Shown one piece after another: positions 52,202 through 60,880 of a DNA stretch of 64,000 nucleotides (position 1 is its first letter; each line of letters begins with the position of its first letter). Source of the DNA: DASYXW01 sp035934405 (GTDB lineage Bacteria; Acidobacteriota; Terriglobia; UBA7540); assembly GCA_035934405.1 (NCBI GenBank), contig DASYXW010000044.1, positions 1 to 64,000 of the forward strand, in the 5' to 3' direction. The position numbers and the translations under genes were made by a program. The notes below the pieces were generated by a model. It worked only from the letters and a program-made list of their open reading frames with translations. It was not told the origin of the DNA and did no database searches.

Positions 52202-53629
52202 TCAGATATGGATCGCCGCGTCTGCCACCGCGTGCGCCGCTTCGAGCACGGCCTCGGTCAGCGTCGGATGCGGATGAATCGCGTGCGCCAAATCCTCGAC
52301 CGTACCCTCCAGCCGCATCGCAACTACAGCCTCGGCGATCATCTCCGTCACCCGCGGACCGATCATGTGCACGCCCAGAATCTCTCCGTACTGCTCATCG
52401 CTCACGATCTTCACAAAGCCTTCGCGCACCCCCAGAATAGCGGCCTTGCTGTTGGCGGAAAAGGGAAACTTGCCGATTTTCACTTTGTGACCTGCTTCGC
52501 GCGCCTGGCGCTCGGTGAGGCCGACGCTTGAGATTTCAGGCTCGCAATAGGTGCAGTTCGGCGCCTGCCGGTAATTAATCGGCTCCGCTTCCCTGCCCGC
52601 CGCGTGCGTCACCGCCACGATGCCCTCCATCTCGCCGACGTGCGCCAGCAGCGGGCTCCCGGCTACGATGTCGCCAATGGCATAGAGGCCGGGCTCATCA
52701 GTCCGCATGTAGCCGTCCACCTTCACGAATCCGCGTTCGAGCTTGGCGCGCGTTTTCTCCAGCCCGACGTTCCCGGTGTTCGGCGCGCGTCCAACGGCCA
52801 CGAGCAGCGCTTCGGCCTCGACGGTTTGAGACTTACCATCGGGGCCAGTGAACTCGACCGACACGCCTCCCTTCGCCGTCTTCGCGGCCTTTTGCACCTT
52901 CGTCCCGGTATGAACCGCGATGCCCTGCTTGCGAAACGACCGTTCGAGTTCCGCCGCCACTTCTTCATCTTCGAGCGGCACGAGCCGCGGCAGCATTTCG
53001 ATAAGAGTCACCGCGGTACCCAGGCGATGATAAATCGAGGCGAACTCCACGCCCACCGCGCCCGCCCCGATAATCACCAGGGACTTCGGGATGTTCTTGA
53101 GCGCCAGGATTTCCTTATTGGTCAGAATGGTTTTCGCATCCGGCTTGAGCCCAGGAATCATCTTCGCTTCCGAGCCGGTGGCGATCACGATGTTCTTGGC
53201 AGTGAGCTCGCGCGGCTTGCCCGCCCCGGCACGGCCGGGGCCCTCGCCTTCCGTCACGCTCACCCGCCTGCCGCCCGCCAAGCTGCCGTACCCTTGGATG
53301 ATCTCGACCTTGTTCTTCTTGAGCAGAAACTCCACGCCCTTGGCGAGCTTGGTCACTATTTTGTTCTTGCGCGACTGCACAGCGTCCCAATCCAGCGAAA
53401 AGCCCTGGCACTTGATGCCGTATTCGCTCGCGTTCTTGAAGTAGTCGTAGACCTCCGCGTCGAAAAGTAGGGCCTTGGTGGGGATGCAGCCCCAGTGCAG
53501 GCACGTGCCGCCGAACTTGTCGTCCTTCTCGACGATGGCGGTCCTCAGGCCCAACTGGCCGGCGCGGATCGCCGCCACGTAGCCGCCCGGGCCGCTCCCA
53601 ATAACGACAAGATCATGCGTTTCCGCCAC
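52202..53629 (-). CDS. lpd: Dihydrolipoyl dehydrogenase (E3)
   Basis: A 475-residue FAD flavoprotein that reoxidises dihydrolipoamide. FAD motif IGSGPGGYVAA, redox cysteines C43 and C48 (GGTCLHWGCIPTK), NAD motif VIIGAGAVGVEFASIY, GRAPNTGNVGLE and the catalytic His-Glu end (HPHPTLTEAVLEAAH) are all intact. The GTG at 53629 has GGAGG eight bases upstream and gives the family start AETHDLVVIG; a longer ATG form at 53665 is less likely. It heads the dehydrogenase operon and is divergent from the hem operon. Confidence 0.95.
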   Translation of the reverse strand: MAETHDLVVIGSGPGGYVAAIRAGQLGLRTAIVEKDDKFGGTCLHWGCIPTKALLFDAEVYDYFKNASEYGIKCQGFSLDWDAVQSRKNKIVTKLAKGVEFLLKKNKVEIIQGYGSLAGGRRVSVTEGEGPGRAGAGKPRELTAKNIVIATGSEAKMIPGLKPDAKTILTNKEILALKNIPKSLVIIGAGAVGVEFASIYHRLGTAVTLIEMLPRLVPLEDEEVAAELERSFRKQGIAVHTGTKVQKAAKTAKGGVSVEFTGPDGKSQTVEAEALLVAVGRAPNTGNVGLEKTRAKLERGFVKVDGYMRTDEPGLYAIGDIVAGSPLLAHVGEMEGIVAVTHAAGREAEPINYRQAPNCTYCEPEISSVGLTERQAREAGHKVKIGKFPFSANSKAAILGVREGFVKIVSDEQYGEILGVHMIGPRVTEMIAEAVVAMRLEGTVEDLAHAIHPHPTLTEAVLEAAHAVADAAIHI

Positions 53630-53762
53630 GAAAAAAATCCTCCCTGCGATAACGGTGAAAACCAACGCTCAGGCTGGGCTGCTCAATGCGCTATCCTACC
53701 ATCAGCGCGCGATGGCTCACAAGAGCCGGTCGACCGGCGCGAGTCGGGCAAGAGGGGTGAGG

Positions 53763-53768
53763 TATAAT
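53763..53768 (+). promoter_or_regulatory. Consensus -10 hexamer of the hem operon
   Basis: A perfect TATAAT lies 34 bases upstream of the ccsA-like ATG in the 172-bp divergent region between lpd and the hem operon. No good -35 hexamer is seen 16-18 bases upstream. Confidence 0.45.
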
Positions 53769-53801
53769 CAGAAATTGCAGTTTGCTGGCCGGGGCCTATC
53801 C

Positions 53802-54632
53802 ATGTACACCGGGTTCATTACCTGCGCTCTCGCGCTTTACGCCCTGGGCATCCTGCTGATTCTGCCGAGCGTGGCGCGGCGGCGAGCCGGATTGCCGGCA
53901 GCGGCGCTTGGCGCGCTCGCACTGGGTCTCGTGATGCACGGCGCGGCCCTGGCCGTGCTCGCCGCCCGAGTTCATCGCCTGCCCATCATCGACGTCCGCA
54001 GCGCCCTCTCGTTCCTTGCTTTTGATCTGACGCTCGCCTTTTTTCTTATTTACCTGCGGCAGCGCATCCCTTCGCTCGGCATTTTCATGCTCCCATTTGT
54101 CTTTGTGCTGACGCTCGCGGCGGCCGTCGAGCCCGGCCACTCGTTTGACTCCGCCCAATTCCGCAGCGGCTGGCTGCTGGCGCACATCGCGTCCATGATT
54201 CTCGGCTACACCGGGTTCTTCATCACCTTCGTCGCCGCGGTGATGTATCTGATTCAGGAAAGCGAGCTCAAGCGCAAGCAGCCGCGCGCCTTCTATTACC
54301 GGCTTCCGTCGCTGGAAGTCTGCGACAGCCTGTACTATCGCTCGCTCGTTTTCGGGCTGGTTTTTTTGAGCGCCGGACTCATCACCGGGTTCGTCTCGGC
54401 CAGCCGCGAGTGGCGCGGCCCGTGGGAATACGATCCCAAGATTCTGGCGTCGCTGGGGACCTGGGTCATCTACCTCACGCTCTTTTCCACGCGTTGGGCC
54501 GGCAACTGGCGCGGCCGCCGTTCCGCCTACGTCGCCATCCTGGGGTTCGCCGCGATTCTCGTCACGTTTCTCGGCGCCAGCTTCTTGAGCGGCCAGCACG
54601 GGTTTTTCCCGAACCTGGGGGGAACGCCGTGA
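53802..54632 (+). CDS. CcsA/HemX-like cytochrome c assembly membrane protein
   Basis: A 276-residue protein with eight hydrophobic segments. The family signature is a shortened tryptophan-rich loop, EWRGPWEYDPKILASLGTW, and there are conserved His positions in GWLLAHIASMILGYTGFF. Standing directly before hemA it fits the HemX role seen in Gram-positive bacteria, which influences HemA level, or CcsA heme handling. The ATG at 53802 follows the -10 box; longer frames from 53655 overlap the lpd start. Its TGA overlaps the hemA GTG. Confidence 0.85.
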   Translation: MYTGFITCALALYALGILLILPSVARRRAGLPAAALGALALGLVMHGAALAVLAARVHRLPIIDVRSALSFLAFDLTLAFFLIYLRQRIPSLGIFMLPFVFVLTLAAAVEPGHSFDSAQFRSGWLLAHIASMILGYTGFFITFVAAVMYLIQESELKRKQPRAFYYRLPSLEVCDSLYYRSLVFGLVFLSAGLITGFVSASREWRGPWEYDPKILASLGTWVIYLTLFSTRWAGNWRGRRSAYVAILGFAAILVTFLGASFLSGQHGFFPNLGGTP

Positions 54633-55894
54633 ACCTCGTTCTTGTCGGCATCAGCCATCGAACGGCGCCCGTTGAAGTGCGCGAACGGATGAACATCCAG
54701 GAGTCGCGCCTGAGCGCCGCTCTTGCGGACCTGTCGCACCGGCCGGGAATCCACGAAGGGTTTATTCTTTCCACCTGCAACCGGACGGAACTCACGGCCG
54801 GCGCCGACGACGAGGCGGATGCCGCGCCCGCCCTGCGGCAGTTCATCGCTGATTACCACCGTTGCGACCTCGCGCCGTACGAGAACTATTTTTACTGGCA
54901 CCGGCAACAGGAGGTTGTGCGGCATCTCTTTCGCGTCGCTTCCAGCCTCGACTCGATGATCCTGGGCGAGCCGCAAATCCTCGGCCAGATGAAACAGGCC
55001 TACGCCGTGGCCCGGGAGGCCGGTGCGCTCGGCGGCGCGCTGAACGAGGTGGCGCAGCAGGCCCTTGCCGTCGCCCGCCGGGTGAGGCGCGAGACCGCGC
55101 TCGGCGCTGCCGCCATGACCGTCTCCTACGCCGCAGTCGAGCTGGCCAAGAAAATCTTCGGCAGTTTGAACGGCAAGACCGTCTTCGTGATCGGCGCCGG
55201 CAAGATGAGCGAGCTCGCCGCGAAACACTTGCTCGCAAGCGGCGCAAGCTCCATCTTCGTCAGCAACCGCACGTACGATCGCGCGCTGGAGCTGGCCGGG
55301 GCCTTTCACGGGACGGCCATCCGCTTCGACGAAATCTTCGACTACATCGACCAGGCGGACATCGTCATCAGCTCCACCGGCGCGCCGCACTTTGTCATTA
55401 CCCGCGAGCGCGCCGAGCGTCTGCTGGCGGCTCGCCGCAACCGTCCGATCTTCTTCGTTGATATTGCCGTGCCGCGCGACGTCGATCCCGCCATCAACGA
55501 GCTCGATAACGCCTACGTCTACGACATTGACGACCTCGGCCAGGTGATCGAGGCCAACAAGAAGCAGCGCGAGCGCGAAGCCGTGTGGGCGGAGGAAATC
55601 GTCGAGCAGGAGGTGGAGCGGATGATGCGGCGCCTGGCGTCGCGCGAGGTGGCGCCCACCATCGTGGCGCTCGAAGAGCGTCTGCGCCAGATCCGCTCCA
55701 GTGAACTCGAACGCTACCACGGCCGTCTCGCCACCCTGACGCCCGAACAGCGTGAGGCAGTGGACTCACTCACGCAGGGAATCCTGAACAAGATTCTGCA
55801 CGGCCCCATCACCGAGCTGAAGAGCGGCGCGGGGAATCCTGAGCAAGGGGCGCTGGTGCAGCTCGTGCGAAGGATTTTTGGAGTGGAGAAATAG
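54629..55894 (+). CDS. hemA: Glutamyl-tRNA reductase
   Basis: A 421-residue enzyme that reduces glutamyl-tRNA to glutamate-1-semialdehyde, the first committed step of C5 tetrapyrrole synthesis. The catalytic Cys is C50 in LSTCNRTEL. NADPH-domain VFVIGAGKMSELAAKHL and the dimerisation helix at the C-terminus are present. The GTG at 54629 overlaps the ccsA-like stop (GTGA) and has GGGGGG upstream. The stop codon TAG lies at the edge of a heptad array. Confidence 0.96.
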   Translation: MNLVLVGISHRTAPVEVRERMNIQESRLSAALADLSHRPGIHEGFILSTCNRTELTAGADDEADAAPALRQFIADYHRCDLAPYENYFYWHRQQEVVRHLFRVASSLDSMILGEPQILGQMKQAYAVAREAGALGGALNEVAQQALAVARRVRRETALGAAAMTVSYAAVELAKKIFGSLNGKTVFVIGAGKMSELAAKHLLASGASSIFVSNRTYDRALELAGAFHGTAIRFDEIFDYIDQADIVISSTGAPHFVITRERAERLLAARRNRPIFFVDIAVPRDVDPAINELDNAYVYDIDDLGQVIEANKKQREREAVWAEEIVEQEVERMMRRLASREVAPTIVALEERLRQIRSSELERYHGRLATLTPEQREAVDSLTQGILNKILHGPITELKSGAGNPEQGALVQLVRRIFGVEK

Positions 55895-55920
55895 GATTCA
55901 GGAGTCAGGAGTCAGGATAC
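55893..55920. repeat. Heptad array, 5' side of four-helix gene B
   Basis: Units AGGATTC, AGGAGTC, AGGAGTC and a degenerate AGGATAC begin at the hemA stop codon. The inverted partner is at 56295-56315. Confidence 0.82.
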
Positions 55921-55941
55921 TTATTATAGGAGGAACGCACC

Positions 55942-56313
55942 GTGCAGGGACACAAGGACCTTATGGTTTGGCAAAAGGCCAAGGACTTGGTCGTGGCAGT
56001 CTACGGCCTCGCGAGAACCTTTCCCAAGAGCGAAGTGTCCGGGCTGGCAAGCCAAATGCAGAGGGCGGCGGTATCTATTCCTTCCAATATTGCTGAAGGG
56101 CATGGCTTGAAACAGACTCAAGCATACTCGAGACATTTCGCCATCGCCAACGGATCGCTCACCGAATTGGAGACCCCACTCGAGATCGCTAATCGCCTTG
56201 GTTATGTCAGCGAAGAGAATAGACTTCTGATCGAGCGAGCCGGCGAAATCGGTCGCATGCTGGCGGGACTACGGAGAAGTCTGCAGCATCGGGCCCTGAA
56301 TCCTGAACCCTGA
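55942..56313 (+). CDS. Four-helix-bundle (S23/IVP-type) protein B
   Basis: A 123-residue relative of the protein at 47504. HKDLMVWQKAKDLVVAVYGLARTF, MQRAAVSIPSNIAEG and ANGSLTELETPLEIA match the family. Identity to copy A is moderate (roughly 40% by eye), so the two are not recent duplicates. The GTG at 55942 has AGGAGG eight bases upstream. The C-terminal HRALNPEP and the TGA stop are encoded by the right heptad array. The gene splits hemA from hemC. Function is unknown. Confidence 0.9.
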   Translation: MQGHKDLMVWQKAKDLVVAVYGLARTFPKSEVSGLASQMQRAAVSIPSNIAEGHGLKQTQAYSRHFAIANGSLTELETPLEIANRLGYVSEENRLLIERAGEIGRMLAGLRRSLQHRALNPEP

Positions 56314-56315
56314 AT
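56295..56315. repeat. Heptad array, 3' side of four-helix gene B
   Basis: Units CCTGAAT, CCTGAAC and CCTGAAT are the reverse complement of a rotated AGGATTC unit, hence inverted relative to 55893-55920. The array carries the stop codon of the four-helix gene and ends nine bases before the hemC ATG. Confidence 0.82.
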
Positions 56316-56324
56316 CCTTTTCTG

Positions 56325-57245
56325 ATGACCATTACCATCGGCTCCCGCGGCAGCAAGCTCGCCCTCTGGCAGGCGGAATGGGTGCGCGCCGAACTCACTA
56401 CGGCCGGGCACAAGGTCGGGCTCAGGGTCATTAAGACCACTGGCGACAAACTGCCGGAGGCGTCGCTCGCGCAATCCGGCGCGAAGGGTCTCTTCATCAA
56501 GGAGATCGAAGAGGCGCTGCTCTCGGGCGCGGTGGACGTGGCGGTCCATAGCCTGAAGGATTTGCCCGTCGAGCAGCCGCCCGGGCTTGAAGTCGCGGCG
56601 ATTCCGCGCCGCGAAGACCCCCGTGACGTCTTCCTTTCGAGGGACGGCTGTGGTTTCGCAGACCTCGTGGGCGGCGCGCGCGTCGGCACCAGCAGCCTGA
56701 GACGGGAATCGCAGTTGCGGTACTTGTGCCCTGATGTCGACGTCGTGCCGATGCGGGGCAACATTGACACGCGCCTGGCGAAGCTCGAGCGCGGCGACTG
56801 CGACGCGCTGGTGCTGGCCGCCGCCGGGCTGCTGCGGTTGGGCGTGGGAGAGAGGATCAGCCAGTATTTCCCGGTGGAGCAGATGTGCCCGGCCGTGGGC
56901 CAGGGCGCGCTTGCCATCGAGATTCGGAACGGCGATGCGGAGCTTGCCGCCGCAGTCTCACCACTTGACGACGTAAGCTCACATCGCGCCGTCACCGCCG
57001 AACGCGCCGTGCTCCGCCGGCTCGGCGGCGGATGCTCGGTGCCGATTGCGGCGCATGCCTTCGAACAGGCGGGGCCGCATCACGATGCATCCCTGCTCCA
57101 CCTTATCGCCGTGGTTGCGAGCCCGGACGGCAAACGACTGGTTCGCGCTCGCGGCTCTGGCCTGACGAACGATCCCGGGACGCTGGGTGATTCCGTGGCG
57201 CAGGACCTTCTCCGGCAGGGAGCGCGGGAGATCCTCAACCCATGA
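56325..57245 (+). CDS. hemC: Porphobilinogen deaminase (hydroxymethylbilane synthase)
   Basis: A 306-residue enzyme that joins four porphobilinogens. C237 (GGGCSVPIAAHA) should bind the dipyrromethane cofactor. TITIGSRGSKLALWQ, VDVAVHSLKDLP, RGNIDTRLAKL and AVGQGALAIE match the family. No Shine-Dalgarno sequence is present because the heptad array occupies that position, so translation may depend on coupling to the four-helix gene whose stop is 11 bases upstream. hemD overlaps its end by 4 bp. Confidence 0.97.
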   Translation: MTITIGSRGSKLALWQAEWVRAELTTAGHKVGLRVIKTTGDKLPEASLAQSGAKGLFIKEIEEALLSGAVDVAVHSLKDLPVEQPPGLEVAAIPRREDPRDVFLSRDGCGFADLVGGARVGTSSLRRESQLRYLCPDVDVVPMRGNIDTRLAKLERGDCDALVLAAAGLLRLGVGERISQYFPVEQMCPAVGQGALAIEIRNGDAELAAAVSPLDDVSSHRAVTAERAVLRRLGGGCSVPIAAHAFEQAGPHHDASLLHLIAVVASPDGKRLVRARGSGLTNDPGTLGDSVAQDLLRQGAREILNP

Positions 57246-58081
57246 CCACCGAAAATAGAAGTTCGAAAGTCGAGACTCCGGAGGCGTTGCCCTTGCAAGG
57301 GAAACGCATCGTGATCACTCGCGCCCGCGATCAGGCGGCGCCATTGGCCGGTGCGCTCGAAGCGCTCGGCGCCGCCGTCATCAGCATTCCCACCATTGAG
57401 ATCTGCGACCCGCCGTCCTGGGCGCCGCTCGATGACGCGATTCGCCGTCTCGAGGAATTTGATTACCTCGTGCTGACCTCCGCGAACGGCGCGCAACGTT
57501 TCCTGGGGCGGCTCCAAGCCTGCGGGCGTGGCGTGGACGACCTGGCGCGCCTCGAAATCGGCGCCATCGGACCCGCCACGGCGGAAGCGTTGACTCCATC
57601 CGGGGTCAACGTCAGCTTCGTCCCGGACGAATACCGCGCCGAAGGCTTGATTCAGTTTCTCGACGGCCGCGATCTCAAAGGTAAGCGGTTCCTGATTCCA
57701 CGCGCCAAAGTGGCCCGCGACCTCGTGCCCCGGGTGCTTGGCGGGCGCGGAGCGCAGGTGGAAGTCGTGGAGGCTTACGAAACCGCCGCGCCTGAGTTCG
57801 CTCGCGGCGAGCTTCGCCGGTTACTGAGCCCGCCGCCCGACATGGTCACGTTCACGAGCTCGTCCACCGCGTCCAATTTTGCCGCCCTGCTTGGCCGGGA
57901 GGAAATCGTCTTGGTGGGAGTCGCCGTAGCCTCCATCGGCCCCGTCACTTCCGCAACGGTCGCCAAGCTGGGATGGAAGGTCGCGGTCGAAGCGAGGGAG
58001 TCAACCCTTCCCGGACTGGTGCGGGCGATTCAGGACTATTTCACGATGGGCCGGCGCGGCGAGAACGATACCTGGACGTAG
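57242..58081 (+). CDS. hemD: Uroporphyrinogen-III synthase
   Basis: A 279-residue enzyme closing the linear tetrapyrrole with inversion of ring D. The family is weakly conserved. GKRIVITRARDQAAPLAGALEALG, DYLVLTSANGAQRFLGRL, VAYETAAPE-like EVVEAYETAAPE and DMVTFTSSSTASNFAALLG are typical. The start overlaps hemC as ATGA. A two-unit heptad remnant (AGTTCGA, AAGTCGA) is in codons 6-11. The gene converges with the LytTR regulator across a cruciform repeat. Confidence 0.9.
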   Translation: MTTENRSSKVETPEALPLQGKRIVITRARDQAAPLAGALEALGAAVISIPTIEICDPPSWAPLDDAIRRLEEFDYLVLTSANGAQRFLGRLQACGRGVDDLARLEIGAIGPATAEALTPSGVNVSFVPDEYRAEGLIQFLDGRDLKGKRFLIPRAKVARDLVPRVLGGRGAQVEVVEAYETAAPEFARGELRRLLSPPPDMVTFTSSSTASNFAALLGREEIVLVGVAVASIGPVTSATVAKLGWKVAVEARESTLPGLVRAIQDYFTMGRRGENDTWT

Positions 58082-58090
58082 GAAGGGTTC

Positions 58091-58143
58091 TGTAGCGCGG
58101 GTCTGCGACCCGCGTCTTTCGCGGCTCACAGAGCCGCGCTACA
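58091..58143. repeat. Three-arm cruciform repeat, copy 2
   Basis: TGTAGCGCGG (58091-58100) pairs perfectly with CCGCGCTACA (58134-58143). Inside are CGCGGGTC/GACCCGCG (58096-58114) and GCGGCTC/GAGCCGC (58121-58137). It has the same length (53 nt) and architecture as 24188-24240, and also lies between convergent genes. Confidence 0.75.
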
Positions 58144-58175
58144 ACGAGAGCCGTCACTATATTTTGCAATCTTCA

Positions 58176-58943
58176 TCAAAGGTTCAGCAACTGGCGCAGC
58201 TTGCGGGTTTGGGCGCGGCTGACCGGGATCTCGGTCTGCTTGCGGTCGTCCATCTTGAGCTGATAGGAGCTTTTGAACCACGGGACCACTTCCTTGATGC
58301 GGTTGATGTTGATCAGGTAGGAGCGGTGGACGCGCCAGAAGGTGTTGGGGTCGAGATTGCTTTGCAGTTCTTCGACGGTGCGGAAGTTCGACTGGCCTTC
58401 GAGATCTTTGGTCACGACACTGATGACGCCGTCTTCGATGCTGGCGTAGATGACGTCGTCAGAGTCGAGCAGATACATCCGGCCGGCGCTGCGCACCACC
58501 AGCTTGGTCTTCTGCGGCGCCGGCCGCTGCTCCAGCATCTTTACCAGCCGGTCGAGTTTCCCGGCTTCGCCGCTGTCGCTCAGCCGCCGGATTTTGGTCA
58601 CGGCCTTTTCGAGGCGCGACTTGGCAATCGGCTTCAGCAGGTAATCAATGGCGTTCACCTCGAACGCCTGCACGGCGAAGTGGTCGTACGCGGTCACAAA
58701 GACGACCAGCGGCAGGTGAGCCTTCTTGTCGAGCAGCTTCTTGATGACGCCGAGACCGTCGAGTCCCGGCATCTGGACGTCGAGGAAGACCGCCTGCGGG
58801 CTGAGTTCGCGAATCAGGTGAACGGCTTCGAGCCCGTTCTTGCCCTGCCCCACAATCTCGATGTCGGGAAAGCCTTTCAGCAGGTACGCCAGCTCGTCGC
58901 GAGCCGGCTGTTCGTCGTCCACAATCAGGGCCGTCACGGGCAT
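58176..58943 (-). CDS. LytTR-family response regulator
   Basis: A 255-residue two-component regulator. The receiver domain has D9/D10, phospho-acceptor D55 (AVFLDVQMPG) and K107-type LLKPI. A LytTR DNA-binding domain begins near residue 145 (VRSAGRMYLLDSDDVIYASIEDG) and includes FWRVHRSYLININRIKEV. Cognate sensors are usually adjacent, but none is in this window. LytTR regulators often control surface or export functions. The gene converges with hemD. Confidence 0.93.
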   Translation of the reverse strand: MPVTALIVDDEQPARDELAYLLKGFPDIEIVGQGKNGLEAVHLIRELSPQAVFLDVQMPGLDGLGVIKKLLDKKAHLPLVVFVTAYDHFAVQAFEVNAIDYLLKPIAKSRLEKAVTKIRRLSDSGEAGKLDRLVKMLEQRPAPQKTKLVVRSAGRMYLLDSDDVIYASIEDGVISVVTKDLEGQSNFRTVEELQSNLDPNTFWRVHRSYLININRIKEVVPWFKSSYQLKMDDRKQTEIPVSRAQTRKLRQLLNL

Positions 58944-59687
58944 CGGGATGATTATAGCAGCCCGAGCGGCATTCTGGCTCGCTTCACGAGATGCTCGTCG
59001 TCAAATAGCAGGGCCACGGCCAGCAGCCTGCGCCCCAGAGCAGCCCGCCGCCCGAAGGCTCTGGACAGCAGGGCAGCTACGGCTCGCTGGGGCGCCTTCC
59101 TGGCTTTGGGTTCGTTGTTTCAGGGAAAGTACCCGGTCAATCACAGAACGATTGACTGTGACCGGCTGTGCTAGGCTTGGCAGCAGCCATCGCGTTCATG
59201 GACCACTCCACGGTCTCTGGCAGCGGGCGGCGGCGAGGCGGATTTGGAAAAGTGTGGAAAAACTCCATACTTCTTGCCTGCCCCGCCCCCCGGCGCCGTT
59301 TTCCACACCCTAACCCCCTGAAAATACCGAACGAAAAATACCGTCTCAACTTTCTCAGTTGTCTCCATCGTCTCATTTTGAAGGACTACACTGGTGAGGA
59401 TGGACGAGTTCCGCCCCAGCCACCGCTACGTGCTCACGCCACAAGGGCGAAGGCTTTGTCGGGTGTGGCGCCGTCGAGTCACGGCTTCAGGAGGAGAAGA
59501 GACGAGCGAAGCGCGAATGTTACTGATAATAGGCCGCTTCAAATCGAACGCAGCAGGCCCGATTTGCCTTGGGCTGGGAACTCCCGCGAGGCGCACCCGG
59601 GCCCCGTCGCTGGCGTTCGCGCGAGAGATGTGTTACAAGATGCCTGTTGAAACCGACGGGGCGGTTCCCACGCCGAGGAGGCACAGA
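58944..59687. other. Long intergenic region, no gene recognised
   Basis: This 744-bp stretch between divergent genes has no convincing ORF. It has a bulged hairpin at 59133-59165 (CCGGT..CACAG with CTGTG..ACCGG). A lower-GC patch with homopolymer-rich sequence lies near 59320-59390. It presumably holds the promoters of both flanking genes. Confidence 0.45.
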
Positions 59688-60113
59688 GTGAGGCACTCGA
59701 TAAACTCAGCGCTCGCGATCGCTTTTGTTCTGCTGGTCGGCCCGGCGCCGCTCCAGGCGCAAAGCTGCCAGGATGAGGACGCCATGGTGCAGATTTCGCG
59801 CCAAGATCTCACCGGCCTCGTGGATGCCATCAAGAAAGAAAGCCTGCAGGATTTCGAAAACAAGTTTCATCAGAAGAGCAGCCTGAGCAAGTTGAACTTT
59901 GCTTCGGGCCTCACCGGCGAGCTCGTCGCCTGCCTGGATAAGGCCGGCCAGGACCCGGCCGCCACACCCGATCAAAAGGCAACCTACAAAACCAGGCAGG
60001 ATGCCGCCGCCAAGCTGAAGGAAAAGCTCGATCACAGCCGGGGCCAGTTGAAGTCCGCAGCCGATGCCAAAAGCGCCAAGGCGATTCTGGAAAAGCTCAA
60101 CCTGGCGGATTGA
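59688..60113 (+). CDS. Small secreted helical protein of unknown function
   Basis: The 141-residue product has a signal peptide (INSALAIAFVLLVGPAPLQAQS) and a mature part rich in charged helix-forming residues (LVDAIKKESLQDFENKFHQKSS, KLKEKLDHSRGQLKSAADAK). No domain is recognised. The GTG at 59688 with GAGGAGG six bases upstream is better than longer forms. A NUDIX gene follows after 28 bp. Confidence 0.7.
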   Translation: MRHSINSALAIAFVLLVGPAPLQAQSCQDEDAMVQISRQDLTGLVDAIKKESLQDFENKFHQKSSLSKLNFASGLTGELVACLDKAGQDPAATPDQKATYKTRQDAAAKLKEKLDHSRGQLKSAADAKSAKAILEKLNLAD

Positions 60114-60141
60114 ACACCTCGCGTTCACGATATTGTCCGAT

Positions 60142-60678
60142 ATGCCTCGACGCTTCCGCACGCTCAACAGCCAGACGATTTACACCGGCAGAGTCCTCGA
60201 GCTTAAAGTTGACCGCGTCATCGAGCCCGGCGGCGTTACCGCAGTGCGCGAGATCGTCCGGCACTCAGGCTCGGTCGTGGTGCTGCCTCAACTTTCCGAC
60301 GGCCGGTGGGTTCTGGTGCGCCAGTTCCGGTACGCGGCGCGAACCGAGCTCTGGGAACTCGTCGCCGGCGGAATCGAACCGGGCGAGAGCGTGATTGCCG
60401 CGGCACGCCGCGAGTTGCGGGAGGAAACCGGATATCGCGCGCGAGCCTTCAAGCCGCTGTTGAGCTTCTTCCCCAGCCCGGGCTTCCTGACCGAGCAGAT
60501 GCACCTGGTTGAAGCCCGCGGCCTCGCGCTCGCCCAGGCGGCTCCCGAAGCCGACGAGCGCATCCGGGTGGGCTTGTTCACACTCGCGCAACTTCGTGCA
60601 TTGCTTCGTAAGAAGGGAGTTCACGACGGCAAAACCCTTATTGGCCTCCTATGGCTTCTGACTTCGGACCGGCTTTGA
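60142..60678 (+). CDS. NUDIX hydrolase, ADP-ribose pyrophosphatase-like
   Basis: A 178-residue hydrolase with a complete Nudix box: G77, E82, R90-E91, E94-E95 and G97 in GGIEPGESVIAAARRELREE. The N-terminal strand swap and SFFPSPGFLTEQMHLVEA region resemble ADP-ribose pyrophosphatases (NudF type), which cleave ADP-sugars. The exact substrate is not certain. The ATG at 60142 is the family-like start. Confidence 0.88.
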   Translation: MPRRFRTLNSQTIYTGRVLELKVDRVIEPGGVTAVREIVRHSGSVVVLPQLSDGRWVLVRQFRYAARTELWELVAGGIEPGESVIAAARRELREETGYRARAFKPLLSFFPSPGFLTEQMHLVEARGLALAQAAPEADERIRVGLFTLAQLRALLRKKGVHDGKTLIGLLWLLTSDRL

Positions 60679-60776
60679 TGGCCGCTCGCGCCTCAAGCCG
60701 AGCGGACGGGAAATCTGCTACCGCATCCCTCGCTTTCTCGGGGCCGAACTTGCAAGACGGCCGCGTTAAGTTTCTC

Positions 60777-60804
60777 TTGACAAGGGCATTTCTCCGCATA
60801 TATT
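60777..60804 (+). promoter_or_regulatory. Promoter of cold-shock gene 1
   Basis: TTGACA at 60777-60782 is followed after 16 bases by TATATT at 60799-60804. A start near 60811 leaves a leader of about 70 bases, as is common for cold-shock genes whose leaders act in cold regulation. Confidence 0.55.
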
Positions 60805-60880
60805 TATCAGCCTGTTTTGGGCTTGGTAAGCGCCGACCGAGGCGCTGGCGAGCCCAGAGTCCATGAAGGAGGATGCGAAC

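Noticed and set aside
55893..56315. CRISPR-like array
   Set aside because: Units are 7 nt, directly abutting and degenerate, with no spacers.
58176..58943. Missing sensor kinase as a sign of deletion
   Set aside because: Orphan LytTR regulators are common, and flanking DNA shows no kinase remnant.
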